Assembly: GCF_020085105.1 (NCBI RefSeq)
Contig: NC_058044.1
Coordinates: forward strand, 24,177,206-24,241,205
Reading direction: 5' to 3'
Source of the DNA: Siniperca chuatsi
Lineage: Eukaryota > Chordata > Actinopteri > Centrarchiformes > Sinipercidae
Length of the DNA stretch: 64,000 bases
The notes under the pieces are model-generated. The model had not been told where the DNA came from, did not search any database, and worked only from the letters and a program-made list of their open reading frames with translations. Position numbers and translations under genes: made by a program. Shown in pieces: positions 1 to 19,081 of this stretch; the first letter of the stretch is position 1, and each line of letters opens with the position of its first letter.

Positions 1-476
1 TATGAGTCTGTCTCTGATCTCTAGACTTGGTAATCAGTAGAGATGCACAAATGAATGGCTATGCACACAAACACATGTGAAAACACAAACACACCCTGGT
101 GACATTTAATAGAGGAAGTACTTTGGTCATCAACTCCCAGCAGGAAGTGCTGAGTGGGTGGGTAGTGTACGAGCTCTGATAACTTTGACGATAAAGTTCA
201 AATCAAATTGAATCTAACAATCGAACCACCCACCTACTGTCTAACTTTCTGCTCTCTCATGCAAACAAACTGTTGCTGTTTGTTTGTGTGTGTGTCAGAT
301 GCAGCAGCTGTGGCTGCAGCGCTGAGATGCTGCTCTCTAGTGGGGATCTGGGTGCAGTGCAGGAAAACCAGCAGCATGAAACTCAGGATCAATTTGAACC
401 GAAGAGGAGCAGGATGAGAAAGATTGAGGACAATGATAGATAGACAGGTAGACATAGAGACATGCAGACAGACTAC

Positions 477-3400
477 CTTGTTTCTGTTGTTAGCCAGGTT
501 GATCCGGAGGACGCCCATGCCGTGGAGGACGAACTTCATGGAGGTCAGGAGGTTATCCAGAACTGCGGGCTGCCAAAGAAGTTCATAGGTTAACTTGATG
601 AATAGCCGTGGCAACGGAAACAAAACAAAAATTCGGACAAAAGCCTGGTTTGCTGCAACACAACAAAAAAAAACAACTGTTCAAATAAACTGTACAGTGT
701 GGGCAAAGAAAATGCGCAGAAACCTTAAGCTTTCTAATAGTGTTGGATATTGTTGTCTTTACTAAGGGCTTACTTCAGTTTCTGTTGTTATGATTATATT
801 TTCCCCCAAAGTACAGTGTGGGTTTTCTGGTTTATTGTTTTTACTGCCTTACACTAGCACGTAACAGCACCAACAAGCGCTGAGTTAGATAATTGATACC
901 ACTCTCATGTCAGTACATTAAATATGAAGCTACAGCCAGCAGATGGTTAGCTTAGCATAAAGACTGGAAACCGGGGGAAAACTGCTAGCCTCGCTCTATC
1001 CATAGGTAACAAAATCTGCCTCCCAGCACCTCTAAATCTCACTAATTAACACGTTCTATTTCGTTTCTTTAATCCATACAAAACCTGAAGTGTAAAAATG
1101 ACACATTGAGACTGAACCAAAAGAAGCAAAGTTGTGGGCCATAAAACCAAAACAATGAGGCAAAAGATGCTAAAACACTCCATAAAGCTGAGGGGAACTG
1201 CAGAGTTAGATGATAATTCTCTGTGGGTTCATCAGTAGAAGTGACCTCTTTCACATTACACACTCACTTGATCCATTGTTAATATGAAAATATTGATTGA
1301 GTGCAGATTTAAGATGCCTGAAGTGTATCCAAACATGACCCTTTGTAGCCTTTATGGTTATTGTAATGTGGACATCAACATAGAGTGAATTTTTTTAATT
1401 ATCCAATTGAGAAACTGATGATTCCACTGTGGAACCAACTATGTTCTAATGACTTGTGCACTTCTTTTCTGCTGTGCTTTAAATTGTGTGTATATATAAA
1501 CGTAGATGTGGGGCATCGTGTGTGTGTCTGTGTGTTTGCATCTATCACACCCCATGGACCAGCTATCGAGCCTATTGAGAGTGAAAGTACCGTGTAACTC
1601 ATATAAATTAAACTCATAACTCTGTTTTAGTGCTCGGAAACCTTGAGACTTTAGTGACTGAGCAGAGTGACTCCTGCAGAGAGTTGGGAAGGGTGTGTGT
1701 GTGTGTGTGTGTGTGTGTTATACTCTCCGTCACTCTCCTGCCAGCTAAAGATAAGCTTCACATTCCATCACAATTCTATCACAGTCTGGTCGCTCTTCCC
1801 TCTTTGTGTGTTTCAGTGTCCAGATTGCGATGTGTTGCTCTCCCAGTGAAATGTGTGAGGTGAGATAACTCAGTGAGGTGACAGGGCTTCATCTTATGAC
1901 GAGCGCAGGGCTGAGGGCTGCTGACACCATGGCATTAGGGGCAAATTAGTCTCTTTCAGGAGAACCTTTGCTGACAGTGCTGCATTGATTTGTGTCAGAA
2001 ATAAGCTGCTTTGTGCATTTGTCTCCCTCTGCCTCACCATCACTGTCATCTGCTCAGATATGCGATTAAATAAAATTGTTTCATAATAATAACAACAACA
2101 ACAAAACAACAACACATTCTAATAGTCTTAAGAACAATATATATATTTTATTTTTATGGTGCAGTTTCTATGTTTTATTACCATAAACATCACAAAAAAT
2201 TAGGCAGTTGGTGATCCCAGCGTGATGGCAGTCTTGAGGTTTGAGAAGTACATCTGTGACCCGACAAATCCTAAACACACCTGAAAAACTCTGGCTACAA
2301 GCATTGTTTATGAAGTTGTCTCTTTCAATCACTACTGTAGTGCTCATGAGCAAGACAATGAACCTGGAACTGCTTTGGTTAGGTTGCTTAGTGAACAAAG
2401 GAAGAAAACTAAGAGAGGGTTTCATGTATGAAAGGTGCAACTGTATGGGAAGAGGTATGACTAAGAGTCTACAGCCATGCTAGCTGCTCTAAGAGGCTGT
2501 ACTGTGTAGGTGCAACAGTGCTCTGAGCTAAATGCTAACATCAGCATGCTGACAATGCTAACATGCTGATGTTAGGCAGGTGTAATGTTTACCATGTTCA
2601 CCATCTTAGTTTATCGTAATATTTGCGTAAATTAGCACTAAACATAAACTACAGCTGAGGCTGATGGAAATGTCCTAAAACTTGCAAATATTTGGTTATG
2701 AAGTATTGGTTTTCTACCTGATGATGACACTAGATGAAAAGTCAGAGGATCACCAAACTTATTACAATTCACCACTCTACTACATGTCCGTACGCTAAGT
2801 ATGAAGCTACCACCAGCAGCCAGTTTGCTTAGCTTAGCATAACAGCTAGTGTGGCTCTGTCCAAATGTAACAGAATCTGCCAACAAGCACCTCTAAAGCT
2901 TTACAAAAAAACGCCTGCCATGCAATAAAACTAACATGAGGGTAAAGGATGATGTCAGTCATGGCCAGTTTGTGCTGGCCTCTTATCAGGACAAGTGAAA
3001 AGCACCTGTGTAGGTGGACTATGAGTGTGTGGGGGCTTTAGGATTAATGCAATTACACACAAGACATATATTACACAAGACCTCATGACACAGAAGCTAC
3101 ACTTCATTACATTACAAATGTATTTTGAAGGGCGGTAGAGCTTTTACTTAATGTAAAACTTAATGTATAATTTTTATTGTGGATTTATCCAGGCTTGATG
3201 TTAAGATTTGAATTTGATATGAGATTTATTTCTTAATTAGAAAGTACAGTAACCTCTCATGTGGATGTTGTTCTTCCATCTTAAAGATAAAAGTCATACC
3301 CTGTTACCAGGATCTCTCTGAGAGTTGAGTCTTGGCCAGTCCAACCTAGACTGGATCTCTATGTGAGGCTTAAGTGACAAAACCAAACGAAACACTTTTG

Positions 3401-4512
3401 GAGTTGGGTGCCTCAAAAGGCCCTGAATCTTTTAATTTCCATTCTTGAGGCGGTTCACAGTATAGAGTACTCTGCACTGAATGACACTTGAGCCTGCTTT
3501 AGAAAGGCTTATGTACTGAACTCACAACAAATTCCACAAGTTATCTTAAAGTTACCATGTGGAGTTTTTGGCCGCTAGTAGTGCTGAGGAGCAATGTTTT
3601 TATGAGTAGGTCCCTGTTTTGTTTGTATTGCACATGCAAAACATGCGGGCAGCGCGATTCATATTCTGCTGTTGGTTTCATGCTATTTCTCTGGTTGGCA
3701 GTGGTGTGCCAACAAATGTAGCAATGAACCAACAAAGGCAGTGATGAAGAAGACTGCTAGCAAGTAAACATGGATGTAAACGATACAGAACTGAAATATT
3801 TGAGAAATCAGCTTTGCAAAGGAAGAAAATACACATTTGTAAGAGCTCAAGGATATACAGTACATCTGAAACACTGAATGTAAACAGAACCTCTCTGTTT
3901 ACAATAAAACTCCACAGAGCACCTTTAAAGTCAACATATTGCAATACAAGTATTACACAACATTACAAATTACAGATCCTAAAATTTACCCTCCAGTTGA
4001 ATCAACAATTTTTTAACAAACTCAGCAAAATTGGAGCTTTTTAAGCACCACAAAGACAACATTTATTCTATTATACAGGTGTTGCTACTAATCATTCCAC
4101 ACCCTAGGGAAATTAAATTACTGCCCCTCTCATGGCTGATCCAGCTGTAGTACCCTTGTCTCTGCCTTCAGTTTGTTTCATTCTTCTTCCTTCCTTCCCT
4201 CCACCTTTGTCCTTATCAATTGTTTCCAAGTCCCTCCCTCTCTGACTCAAGGCTTACTTTAGTGTTGTGTTGATAGTAAAGGTGGGAGGCACAGAGGGAG
4301 GAGGGAGGCCATGGTTAAACTCCCTACAGCATCAGACACTTTGTGTGTAGAAAACTCATGTAGCTGTTTCTCTAAATACACAGTATGTAACATGTTTGGA
4401 GCAGCTAACCAGCTTGTACCGGCTGTTGCAACTACATGCACTTTCAGCCGAATGGGTACATTATCCCTAACAGACAAACACTGTGCCATTGTTTCGATGC
4501 ACCAATTCATGC

Positions 4513-4557
<45 letters not shown>

Positions 4558-5647
4558 GGGGCCACAGGTGTGTCACTGTATGGTAATCTGAATCCACTAT
4601 GAGCTATATGAGTAAAAAGACACTGTGTTTTCACCAATGTGTGTGTGTCAGTCAGTTTAAAAGAAGACACAACAGACAGAAATCTCTCACACCTCTCCAA
4701 CCTTTGTTTCCTGCTGGCTATTAATACTCCTACCACCACCACCACCACCACCGTTTAAAGCACTGTGGGAACTTTGCGATACACTGTGCGTCAACGGAGA
4801 TATTACAACTCCCATTACCACAGTGTAATCTCTAAATCCATCCAGATACACTGAACTATTGTTCTTGTCCAGCTTGCTGTTTGGAAAACGTTAACAGTTG
4901 TCTTGTGTCGGAGCATTTGCTACAAAAACACAACAACAAAGAATGCGGTTGAACTGGCGGTGGCCTGATATTTAATCATCAACCAGTGTGTGCTTGTAGG
5001 TTTTAAGCTCTAATGATTTCAAAAACCAAAACCTCACAGCCGTTCCAGGTGAGAAAGCTCCCATGATTCATCGCATTTTTAAAGAAATGTATCCTTGATA
5101 CAAATACTCATACAAAACACCTGAATCAACAAAGAGATTCCAGGCTGAAAAATACAAAATCAGTTAATAAATGTTTTCCACTGTCACGGCAACATCTGCG
5201 CGCGCACACACACACACACACAAAGCATCACTTTTGTTGACACAGAGTTGTGTGTATTGAAAGAGAATGAAGGGAAAAATCTCAGTCAATCCACAGTAAA
5301 AACACCACCACGGCCTCGGGCTGCAAATAAAGGAGGGATGAGACAAAGAGGAGCCCCCTTCCTACCTTCCCTCCCCTTATTCCTCTCAAACAGGCTGTCC
5401 TGTCATGGTCCTAATGCAATACAAACCTGGCTGGCAGGGCCACAAAAAGACAGACAGAGCCGTGCCTTCAGGGGAAAACTTGAGAGAAGGGATAGCGTGG
5501 AGCAGAGATAACCTGTCCCGTTCCAGGCAGGGTTGAGATGGTTACTACTGCACTGGTGGACGCACAGATAGCAGGTAGGGCTTCGGAGGTAGAAACAAAC
5601 ACGTGTGGAACAATATGCACGCAGGCCCGATAAAGAACAATGAGCTC

Positions 5648-5688
<41 letters not shown>

Positions 5689-7803
5689 TGCGTGCGCGCG
5701 TGTGCAGGGGAGGGTGTGTCTGCGTTTGCTGTGGGAGGTTGGGATGGTCAGGGAAGGGAAGGGCAGGTTTGTGGGTTAGTGTTATTTTTCCACTTGAAAA
5801 TAAGGGTGTCACCTGAGAAGAAAGGCAAACCCAACTGACAGTAGGGACAACAAAAGAGATTTAACCACTGGCATTTAACATGTGTTGATGCATGTCTGCA
5901 TGCTTGCACATTTAAATTTTCTTTGTATACTGATTACAGAGTTTTATAAATGCAACATAAGGAGGTTCTGAAAACTATCCTGCATAGATAGAGCAGGAAA
6001 GACCTGCTTATTCTTCTTTTGTACTTGATTATATTATTTTTCTGCATGTAACTATATAAACGTGATGCAGGAAATCATTTGCGTCACTCCTTGGTGCTTT
6101 TTAAGCCCCTTTCTGAACAATGAAAATGTGTAATAACTCAAACTTGGGGGTGGGTATCATTTAAAACTTAAATAAATAATATATAACTAACAAATAAAAC
6201 TATTGGACTGGATTGGGTTGACATTTTAGTTTTTTAGTTAAATATCTCCACAACTATTGAATGGATTGTTATGAAATTTGGTACAGAGATCCATGCCCCT
6301 GTCAGGATTAATTGTAATCACTTTGGAGATCCCTTGACTTAATCTAGAACCGTCATCAGGCACACATTTCAATTTGTCCACTACTTTGGTTTATGACCGA
6401 ATACCTGCAAAAACTAATGGCATTCCCATCAGCCTCAGCTGTACTTTGAGTTTAGTGCTAATTAGCAAATGTTAGCATGCTAACACGCTAAACTAAGATG
6501 ATGAACATGGTAAACATTATACTTGCTGAGCATCAGCATCTTAGCATTGTTATTGTGAGCATGTTAGCACGCTAATGTTAGCATTTAGCTAATTTAGTAC
6601 AGCCTCACAGAGCCGCTAGCATGGCTGTAGACGCTTAGTCTTGTTTGATACTAGATGCAATACAGTACCTGAGTTTCGGTAACATATCAAAACAATACTT
6701 TTTTTCAATAACTTAATTTTAGCAGCTACAAAACCTGTTTATTTAATTTATCAAAAAAAAAAGCCAAAGTTCTCAAATGTTAAATGTTGAAGAACTTCGC
6801 CTGAATACAATACGATCTAAAACTTTCAACATTTGTATTTAATTTAGGAACTATCGGATCAAAGACAAAGTTAACGTGATTATGAATTAGACCAGACATT
6901 TGATGCCAACTTTTGGTACTTGACAGTTCTTGATACACATTTGATTCGGTACCAAAAATGTGTCACAGTTTGATGTCCAGCCCTGCTCAAAGTGACAAAA
7001 GCATGAACTGAGCTGCTCAGGGGTTATGCTTCTTTCTCCAGCACAGTCCAATAAAAGAAAGTATGATGACAGGAGTGAACTGCAGACAAGGTGACTGTTA
7101 TGAGACACGAGAGGCAGCAGAAGGAGAGGGGAGTGCAGAGAGGGAGCTGAGGCGTCTTTAATATCTAGGAATGCATTCAAACATCCCAGCTGCCTGTGCA
7201 AACAACTGGGACCTTCATATGTCATATCACTGTGTGAGTGCATAATCCGGGCCAATGAGCTACTGCCAAAGTTTTGACAAAGTTGGACAGTGTTTTGCAT
7301 ATTTCCAGGACATAGATATTATCTGCTGCACATGAGATGATCACGCACCAACCCTACGTTCAAACATAGCTCATTTTTGGTTCAGTATGAACTCTTTGGA
7401 GCCTGTTTTCAGTTTTATAGTCTGCTTCACAAACTAAAAAGAGAGTGAATTAAGTTTAGGTGGGTTCAAACTCCACCATATTCATCCATGAAGGGCTGCT
7501 ATTATAGAGCAGGTAGCAGAAGCATGAGGAAGACAGAGAAAGGCCCTTTCTGTCATCACATACTCATTGTGTAAATGCATAACAGGAAGGAGGAGGAAAA
7601 GATACAGAATAGCAAAGGGGATAGGGAGGGAAAAAGAGGAGAGTATGTGGTGAGAGGTTAAAGGAGGGGGATGTGGAAGAAGATAAGCCTTCAGTAAAAA
7701 CAAGCTGATGGGGTCAAACTGATGTGTGTGTGTTTTGAACCATTTCCATTCTCCCCATCCTATCCAAACCCCGAGTACAACAGAGGAATTTAGCTTTCAG
7801 TCA

Positions 7804-7860
<57 letters not shown>

Positions 7861-8730
7861 AGAAGGAAGAGCAGATGCAAGCCAAACCGCTGCATACCAA
7901 CTTGGATCTGACCCTGGGTATCATGACAAATCTCAGTCCCCCACAGGAACTAAGCGTCGCCTCGTTTTCCATCTCATCTCCATCGCTGCCGCCCCGTCTT
8001 CAATGACTTCTAACTTTGATTTTAGTCGTGCCTGCAGCATAAACTGACCTCTTGACTTCCTCTATTCGTACTTGAAACTAAACTATGATGATAACCTAAA
8101 CCTAAACAAATGAGATATTGATCAGTTGAAGTCATTTATTAGTTTTGTACTACTTCCCTTTATAAAGATATGAAACAAATGTGATTGTAATCCAACTCTC
8201 TTCTACAGGAAACCATAACACCAAGCCCACTGTATGCTAATAGACTGTTATCTGATAAAAACATCAGGCGGGGTGAACCAGGCTGTAGTTGTGTGTTTCC
8301 AACCTTGAAGCTGGTGAGCTCTTGCTTGGTGAATCCATTGCTGTGAATGATCTTCATCTGTTTGACCAAAGTGCTTTTTCCGCTCTCTGCCGCACCTGGA
8401 GGAGGTTGTAAATGGTGGATAAACTGGGTCTTTTAAAAAATATATTTGAGATAAATCATAACAAACTTGCACCCACTCATCTGTGATCAGCTTTTATCAT
8501 TGAACCTGCAATGGTTTAAATTAAACACTCAGATACTTAACAGTCCCAGGGACAGACTTCTATCAGGTGAGTTCATATCAGGCTGTTCAGTGGTCAGGCT
8601 CACCTAGTAGGAGTATTTTAACCACATTCATCTCGCGTTTGGCGGATTCGTACAGGTCTCTGTCTATCTTGGCGCTGTGTATCCTCGCCTTCTTCTCCTC
8701 TGTGACTTCGGTACCGAGGCACAGACCCAT
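477..8730 (-). CDS. gnav1: G-protein alpha subunit, Gv class (5' part, three coding exons)
   Basis: Partial gene; coding exons are 8604-8730, 8304-8395 and 477-569, and the rest lies beyond the left edge. The product is a heterotrimeric G-protein alpha subunit, which binds GTP at the inner plasma membrane and couples receptors to effectors. The start MGLCLGTE has Gly2 (myristoylation) and Cys4 (palmitoylation), as in other G alphas. Exon 2 carries the P-loop GAAESGKST (residues 43-51) followed by [20 protein letters not shown]. Exon 3 encodes [20 protein letters not shown], start of the helical domain. The phases fit (127, 92 and 93 nt) and all junctions are GT-AG. The post-P-loop and helical sequence differs from Gi, Go, Gs, Gq and G12/13 and fits my memory of fish Gv. 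The G-alpha call is near certain; the Gv assignment is from memory. The usual P-loop GAGESGKST has Ala here at its third position. Confidence 0.85.
870..1085. repeat. Interspersed repeat, copy 1 (GCTTAGCATAAAGACTGG family)
   Basis: Contains TTGATACCACTCTCATGTC, ATATGAAGCTACAGCCAGCA, TTAGCTTAGCATAAAGACTG and CAGCACCTCTAAATCTCAC, a string I recognise as a widespread repeat of percomorph genomes. A second, diverged copy lies at about 2771-2925. Confidence 0.7.
2476..2770 (-). repeat. TGTTAGCATGC-type interspersed repeat, reverse copy
   Basis: Same family as the repeat at about 6237-6660 but in the opposite orientation. Shared blocks include GCTAACATGCTGATGTTAG, ACCATGTTCACCATCTTAG and CAGCTGAGGCTGATGG. 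It carries a perfect 14-bp inverted repeat (2535-2548 and 2562-2575) around a 13-nt loop. Confidence 0.75.
2771..2925. repeat. Interspersed repeat, copy 2 (GCTTAGCATAAAGACTGG family)
   Basis: Diverged relative of the copy at 870-1085. Shares the TATGAAGCTACNNCCAGCAG, TTAGCTTAGCATAA, CTCTGTCCAAA..GTAACA and AGCACCTCTAAAGCT blocks. It directly abuts the preceding reverse-oriented repeat, so the two form a composite. Confidence 0.7.
3543..3933. mobile_element. MITE-like element with imperfect terminal inverted repeats
   Basis: The left end reads CTTAAAGTTACCATGTGGAG and the right end, reverse complemented, reads CTTTAAAGGTGCTCTGTGGA followed by GTTTTA. This gives imperfect terminal repeats of about 25 bp around a 390-bp body with no credible protein. 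The size and ends suit a nonautonomous DNA transposon. The superfamily was not determined. Confidence 0.6.
4516..4554. repeat. (CA)n microsatellite
   Basis: About 19 uninterrupted CA units in gnav1 intron 2. Confidence 0.95.
5653..5685. repeat. (TG)n microsatellite
   Basis: About 16 TG units, followed by an alternating TGCGTGCGCGCGTGTG stretch that could adopt Z-form. Confidence 0.95.
6237..6660 (+). repeat. TGTTAGCATGC-type interspersed repeat, forward copy
   Basis: Begins near ATCTCCACAACTATTGAATG, continues with ATGAAATTTGGTACAGAGAT, and ends in a block rich in GTTAGCATGCTAA, AAGATGATGAACATGGTAAA and CTAGCATGGCTGTAGAC. I recognise it as a very common repeat of perciform fishes. A second copy lies in reverse at 2476-2770. 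Confidence 0.75.
7805..7857. repeat. (CA)n microsatellite
   Basis: About 26 uninterrupted CA units in gnav1 intron 2, about 450 bp downstream (in transcript sense) of gnav1 exon 2. Confidence 0.95.
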
Positions 8731-9261
8731 CCTGAGCACTCATCTCCTCCCCGACCCCGGCCTGAGAGGAAAGCACAAAGCACGGAGTCCAGACTGGGAT
8801 TAACCCGAGTTGGTTTCTACAGGCTGCATGCTCCGAGCTCTGCTGCTACTCCGCAAACCGCAGGGTTACTGTGTACAAAAGTTCACTCTCTGAAAAAAAA
8901 AAAAGTTCAGGCCATTTTCGAAACATCATTCAAACTCGCAGGAGTTGCGGGTCAAACCCGTCCGGACCGAACTGACTTTACGCATCGCTTCAAGTGTTTT
9001 TTTCTTTTCTTTTCCTTGTCAGTGGCAGATTTTACTGGGTGGTAACTTTTCAGCAACTGTCTTCCTCCGTGAAAACACCGATCTATTATGTCACTGTGCG
9101 CCGTAACGGTTCAAAATCTGCCTGACCGCCTTGGCAGAGACCCCAGATAACCAGTGCCTCCTCCCACTGCAGCCTGCTGCCCAGATGGAAAAGTTTTGGA
9201 CTTCCCTGGGAAGTGACGTACGGGGACAAAACTGCTGAGTGCGCAATTCCATGTATTTCAC

Positions 9262-9395
9262 CTGTGCGTAAAGTAACTGAGTATTTACTCAATTACTCCG
9301 CTACTTTAGCTGTAGTTACCAGTTACTTTGATTATACATACAAAACATATGCTCAACTTTATAATATAATAAGATGCATTATTATAGATTAAAGC
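9262..9395. mobile_element. Partial copy of the CAGTGGTGGAAAGTAAC hAT-like element
   Basis: Contains AAAGTAACTGAGTATTTACT, TTAGCTGTAGTTACCAGTTA and CATTATTATAGATTA, which match internal blocks of the fuller copies at 59057 and 60960. Both termini are missing. Confidence 0.55.
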
Positions 9396-10354
9396 CCCTG
9401 CATACCCACACAGGTGTTTTGCAGTTATTGTGGCTGATTAGAGCTGCTCAGGTTACAGCTGTGCAAAGCTCTGCTGGGATTTACAACTAACAGATAAGAG
9501 GTGAAAGTATTTCCTCACCAAAATAATGTTTCAAATTCATTATTCCAGTCATTTCTCCGACAGCTCAATGTCCCAAACACACAGTTGTTGGCCCATGAAA
9601 AGGAAAAAAAACCCCACTTAAAACCATTTCCACCTGCTGCAGTGGTTGGCAAATGGGTCCCTTGAGAGGCCCCTGTGTAAATTAAATGTTTGTCTTCACT
9701 ATTTAATTCCGCTAAAACCAGAGCAGTGAAAAAAATGCATGAGATCTGCTTAGACTGCGCAGTGGCCCCTAACAGGAAAAAGACTGTGGATCTGACTGAC
9801 AGGATCCTTCCTGCAGAAGCTCCTCCGGGGCGCTCTGGTTGGCGGATTAAAGGCTCTTTGTGTTTGTAATGACGGCTTGCAGTTTTGAGCAGTGTGACCA
9901 GGACAGGACCGCTCTGCTTTAGCCGTTTCTGAGCGGCTGTGGCCTCATTTAACTGACTCAGTGAACCATGAATATATGCTGATCCAACAAAGATCTCAGG
10001 CTGCACACATGACACTACTGCTGTAAAATAGACATCAGATGACACTGCCACATTACCTATTTATTTATTAAAAGGGAAATGTACACATTGCAATATAATG
10101 ATTGAAAGGTTGTGAAAATCCCCACCATTTAATATTTAGAAATGTATTTATTTCTCAGCCTTTCACCATCCCACCTTCCAACCCAGAGACTCACTTTAAA
10201 AACACACACAGTCTTGCACCATTAACACTTCACCTCCAGGTAATATGCCCCATAACAGGAAAAGCAACAGAAGTAACCTTCAACAATCTAGCTTTTATTT
10301 TTATTATTTATTAATATTTTTATTTATTACTCAATCACTCTTTTCCTCTATTTT

Positions 10355-10430
10355 TGACTCTTGAGCTGTTGTAACAAGTGAATTTCTCCAGTGTGGGATC
10401 AATAAAGTTTATCTTATCTTATCTTAATCT
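10355..10430 (+). mobile_element. LINE/SINE-type 3' tail ending in ATCTT repeats
   Basis: Reads TGAATTTCTCCAGTGTGGGA then TCAATAAAGTTTATCTTATC, ending in a short TATCT array. This is the 3' end typical of L2-like non-LTR retrotransposons and their SINE partners in fish. Only the tail is present. Confidence 0.6.
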
Positions 10431-11362
10431 ACAAATGTTTGCAGCTTGACAGTGATATTGGGTTCTTGGATTGTCTTGAAAAGAAGGAGAAAAGATGACA
10501 TTCATTTCTTGGAAGTAGACTGAGGAAAGGACAACTTTACAGACAGCTTTAGTTTAGAATTTTGTGATAGTCACAGCCCTTACATTAGTTATACCTTTAG
10601 GAATGAGGCACTACTGTCATTAACAGGCGCACAAACACTCACTAAACTCACTCTCTTTCTCTCTCACACACAGACACTCACTCGGTGCAAATTCAGGTAG
10701 TTAAAACCAAAAGACTACTTCACAGATCATTTAACCTAGTAATAATGTTTTTTTCAGGATGGATAAAAACATAGTGACTTTCAGAGATTAAAATAAATCT
10801 ACATTTTCTAAGTGTATTAAAAATAGATCACATTCAAGTTTACTGATGACACTTCTAAGACTGATCATTAAAAACTAATATGGTTTAAAATCTAAAAACA
10901 GAACTGACAATGACGTTAAAATTTTGTCAATAAGTTATGGATAATTACAAACTTAACATACCACTTTGACACATACAGGAGCACGTAGTGTGTGATTTCA
11001 TGGACAAAAGCAATACATGACAAAAGATAACTGTTCTGATAAAAGTTCTGTGTGGAGGACGACAGGTTTAAAAGGGACTTTGCAGGTTAAATAGCAGTAT
11101 GTGTTTGGATTCTTTGTGTTCTTGCCAAGGCAGATCTATTCTAATCCCATTAGGCTGGAATAGTCTGTATAGATGAGACAGAGAGAAGCTAACAACAGTG
11201 GACTAGCTGAGACCGACTGGCCCCCCCTCCCGCGTCGTTTCACCCAGCCAGGCCCAGTTTAGGACAACATGGACCGTCCGCCTGTGTCCGTTGAGTCCAC
11301 CCTCTTAAAGCTGAGTGTACCAGGATGAGTAAATCAGACACACAACCAGGTCTGAGGTCTCA

Positions 11363-19081
<7,719 letters not shown>

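Larger units (their letters stand above)
570..8303 (-). other. gnav1: gnav1 intron 2 (7.7 kb)
   Basis: No coding exon could be supported here. The intron holds two copies of a GCTTAGCATAAAGACTGG-type repeat, two oppositely oriented copies of a TGTTAGCATGCTAA-rich repeat, a MITE-like element and several CA/GT microsatellites. Open frames in this stretch are short and repetitive. Confidence 0.7.
8731..11362. other. gnav1 upstream region and pcyt2 3' side
   Basis: The first few hundred bases hold the gnav1 5' UTR and promoter. A partial copy of the tandemly named GTGGTGGAAAGTAAC repeat lies at about 9262-9395, and a LINE-like tail at 10355-10430. The segment nearest pcyt2 should be its 3' UTR, but I could not fix the polyadenylation site. 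A 178-codon minus-strand frame (9515-10051) matches nothing I know. Confidence 0.5.

Noticed and set aside
9515-10051. 178-codon minus-strand open frame upstream of gnav1
   Set aside because: No recognisable domain, ordinary noncoding composition and no splice or promoter context; long frames of this size occur by chance in a 64-kb window.
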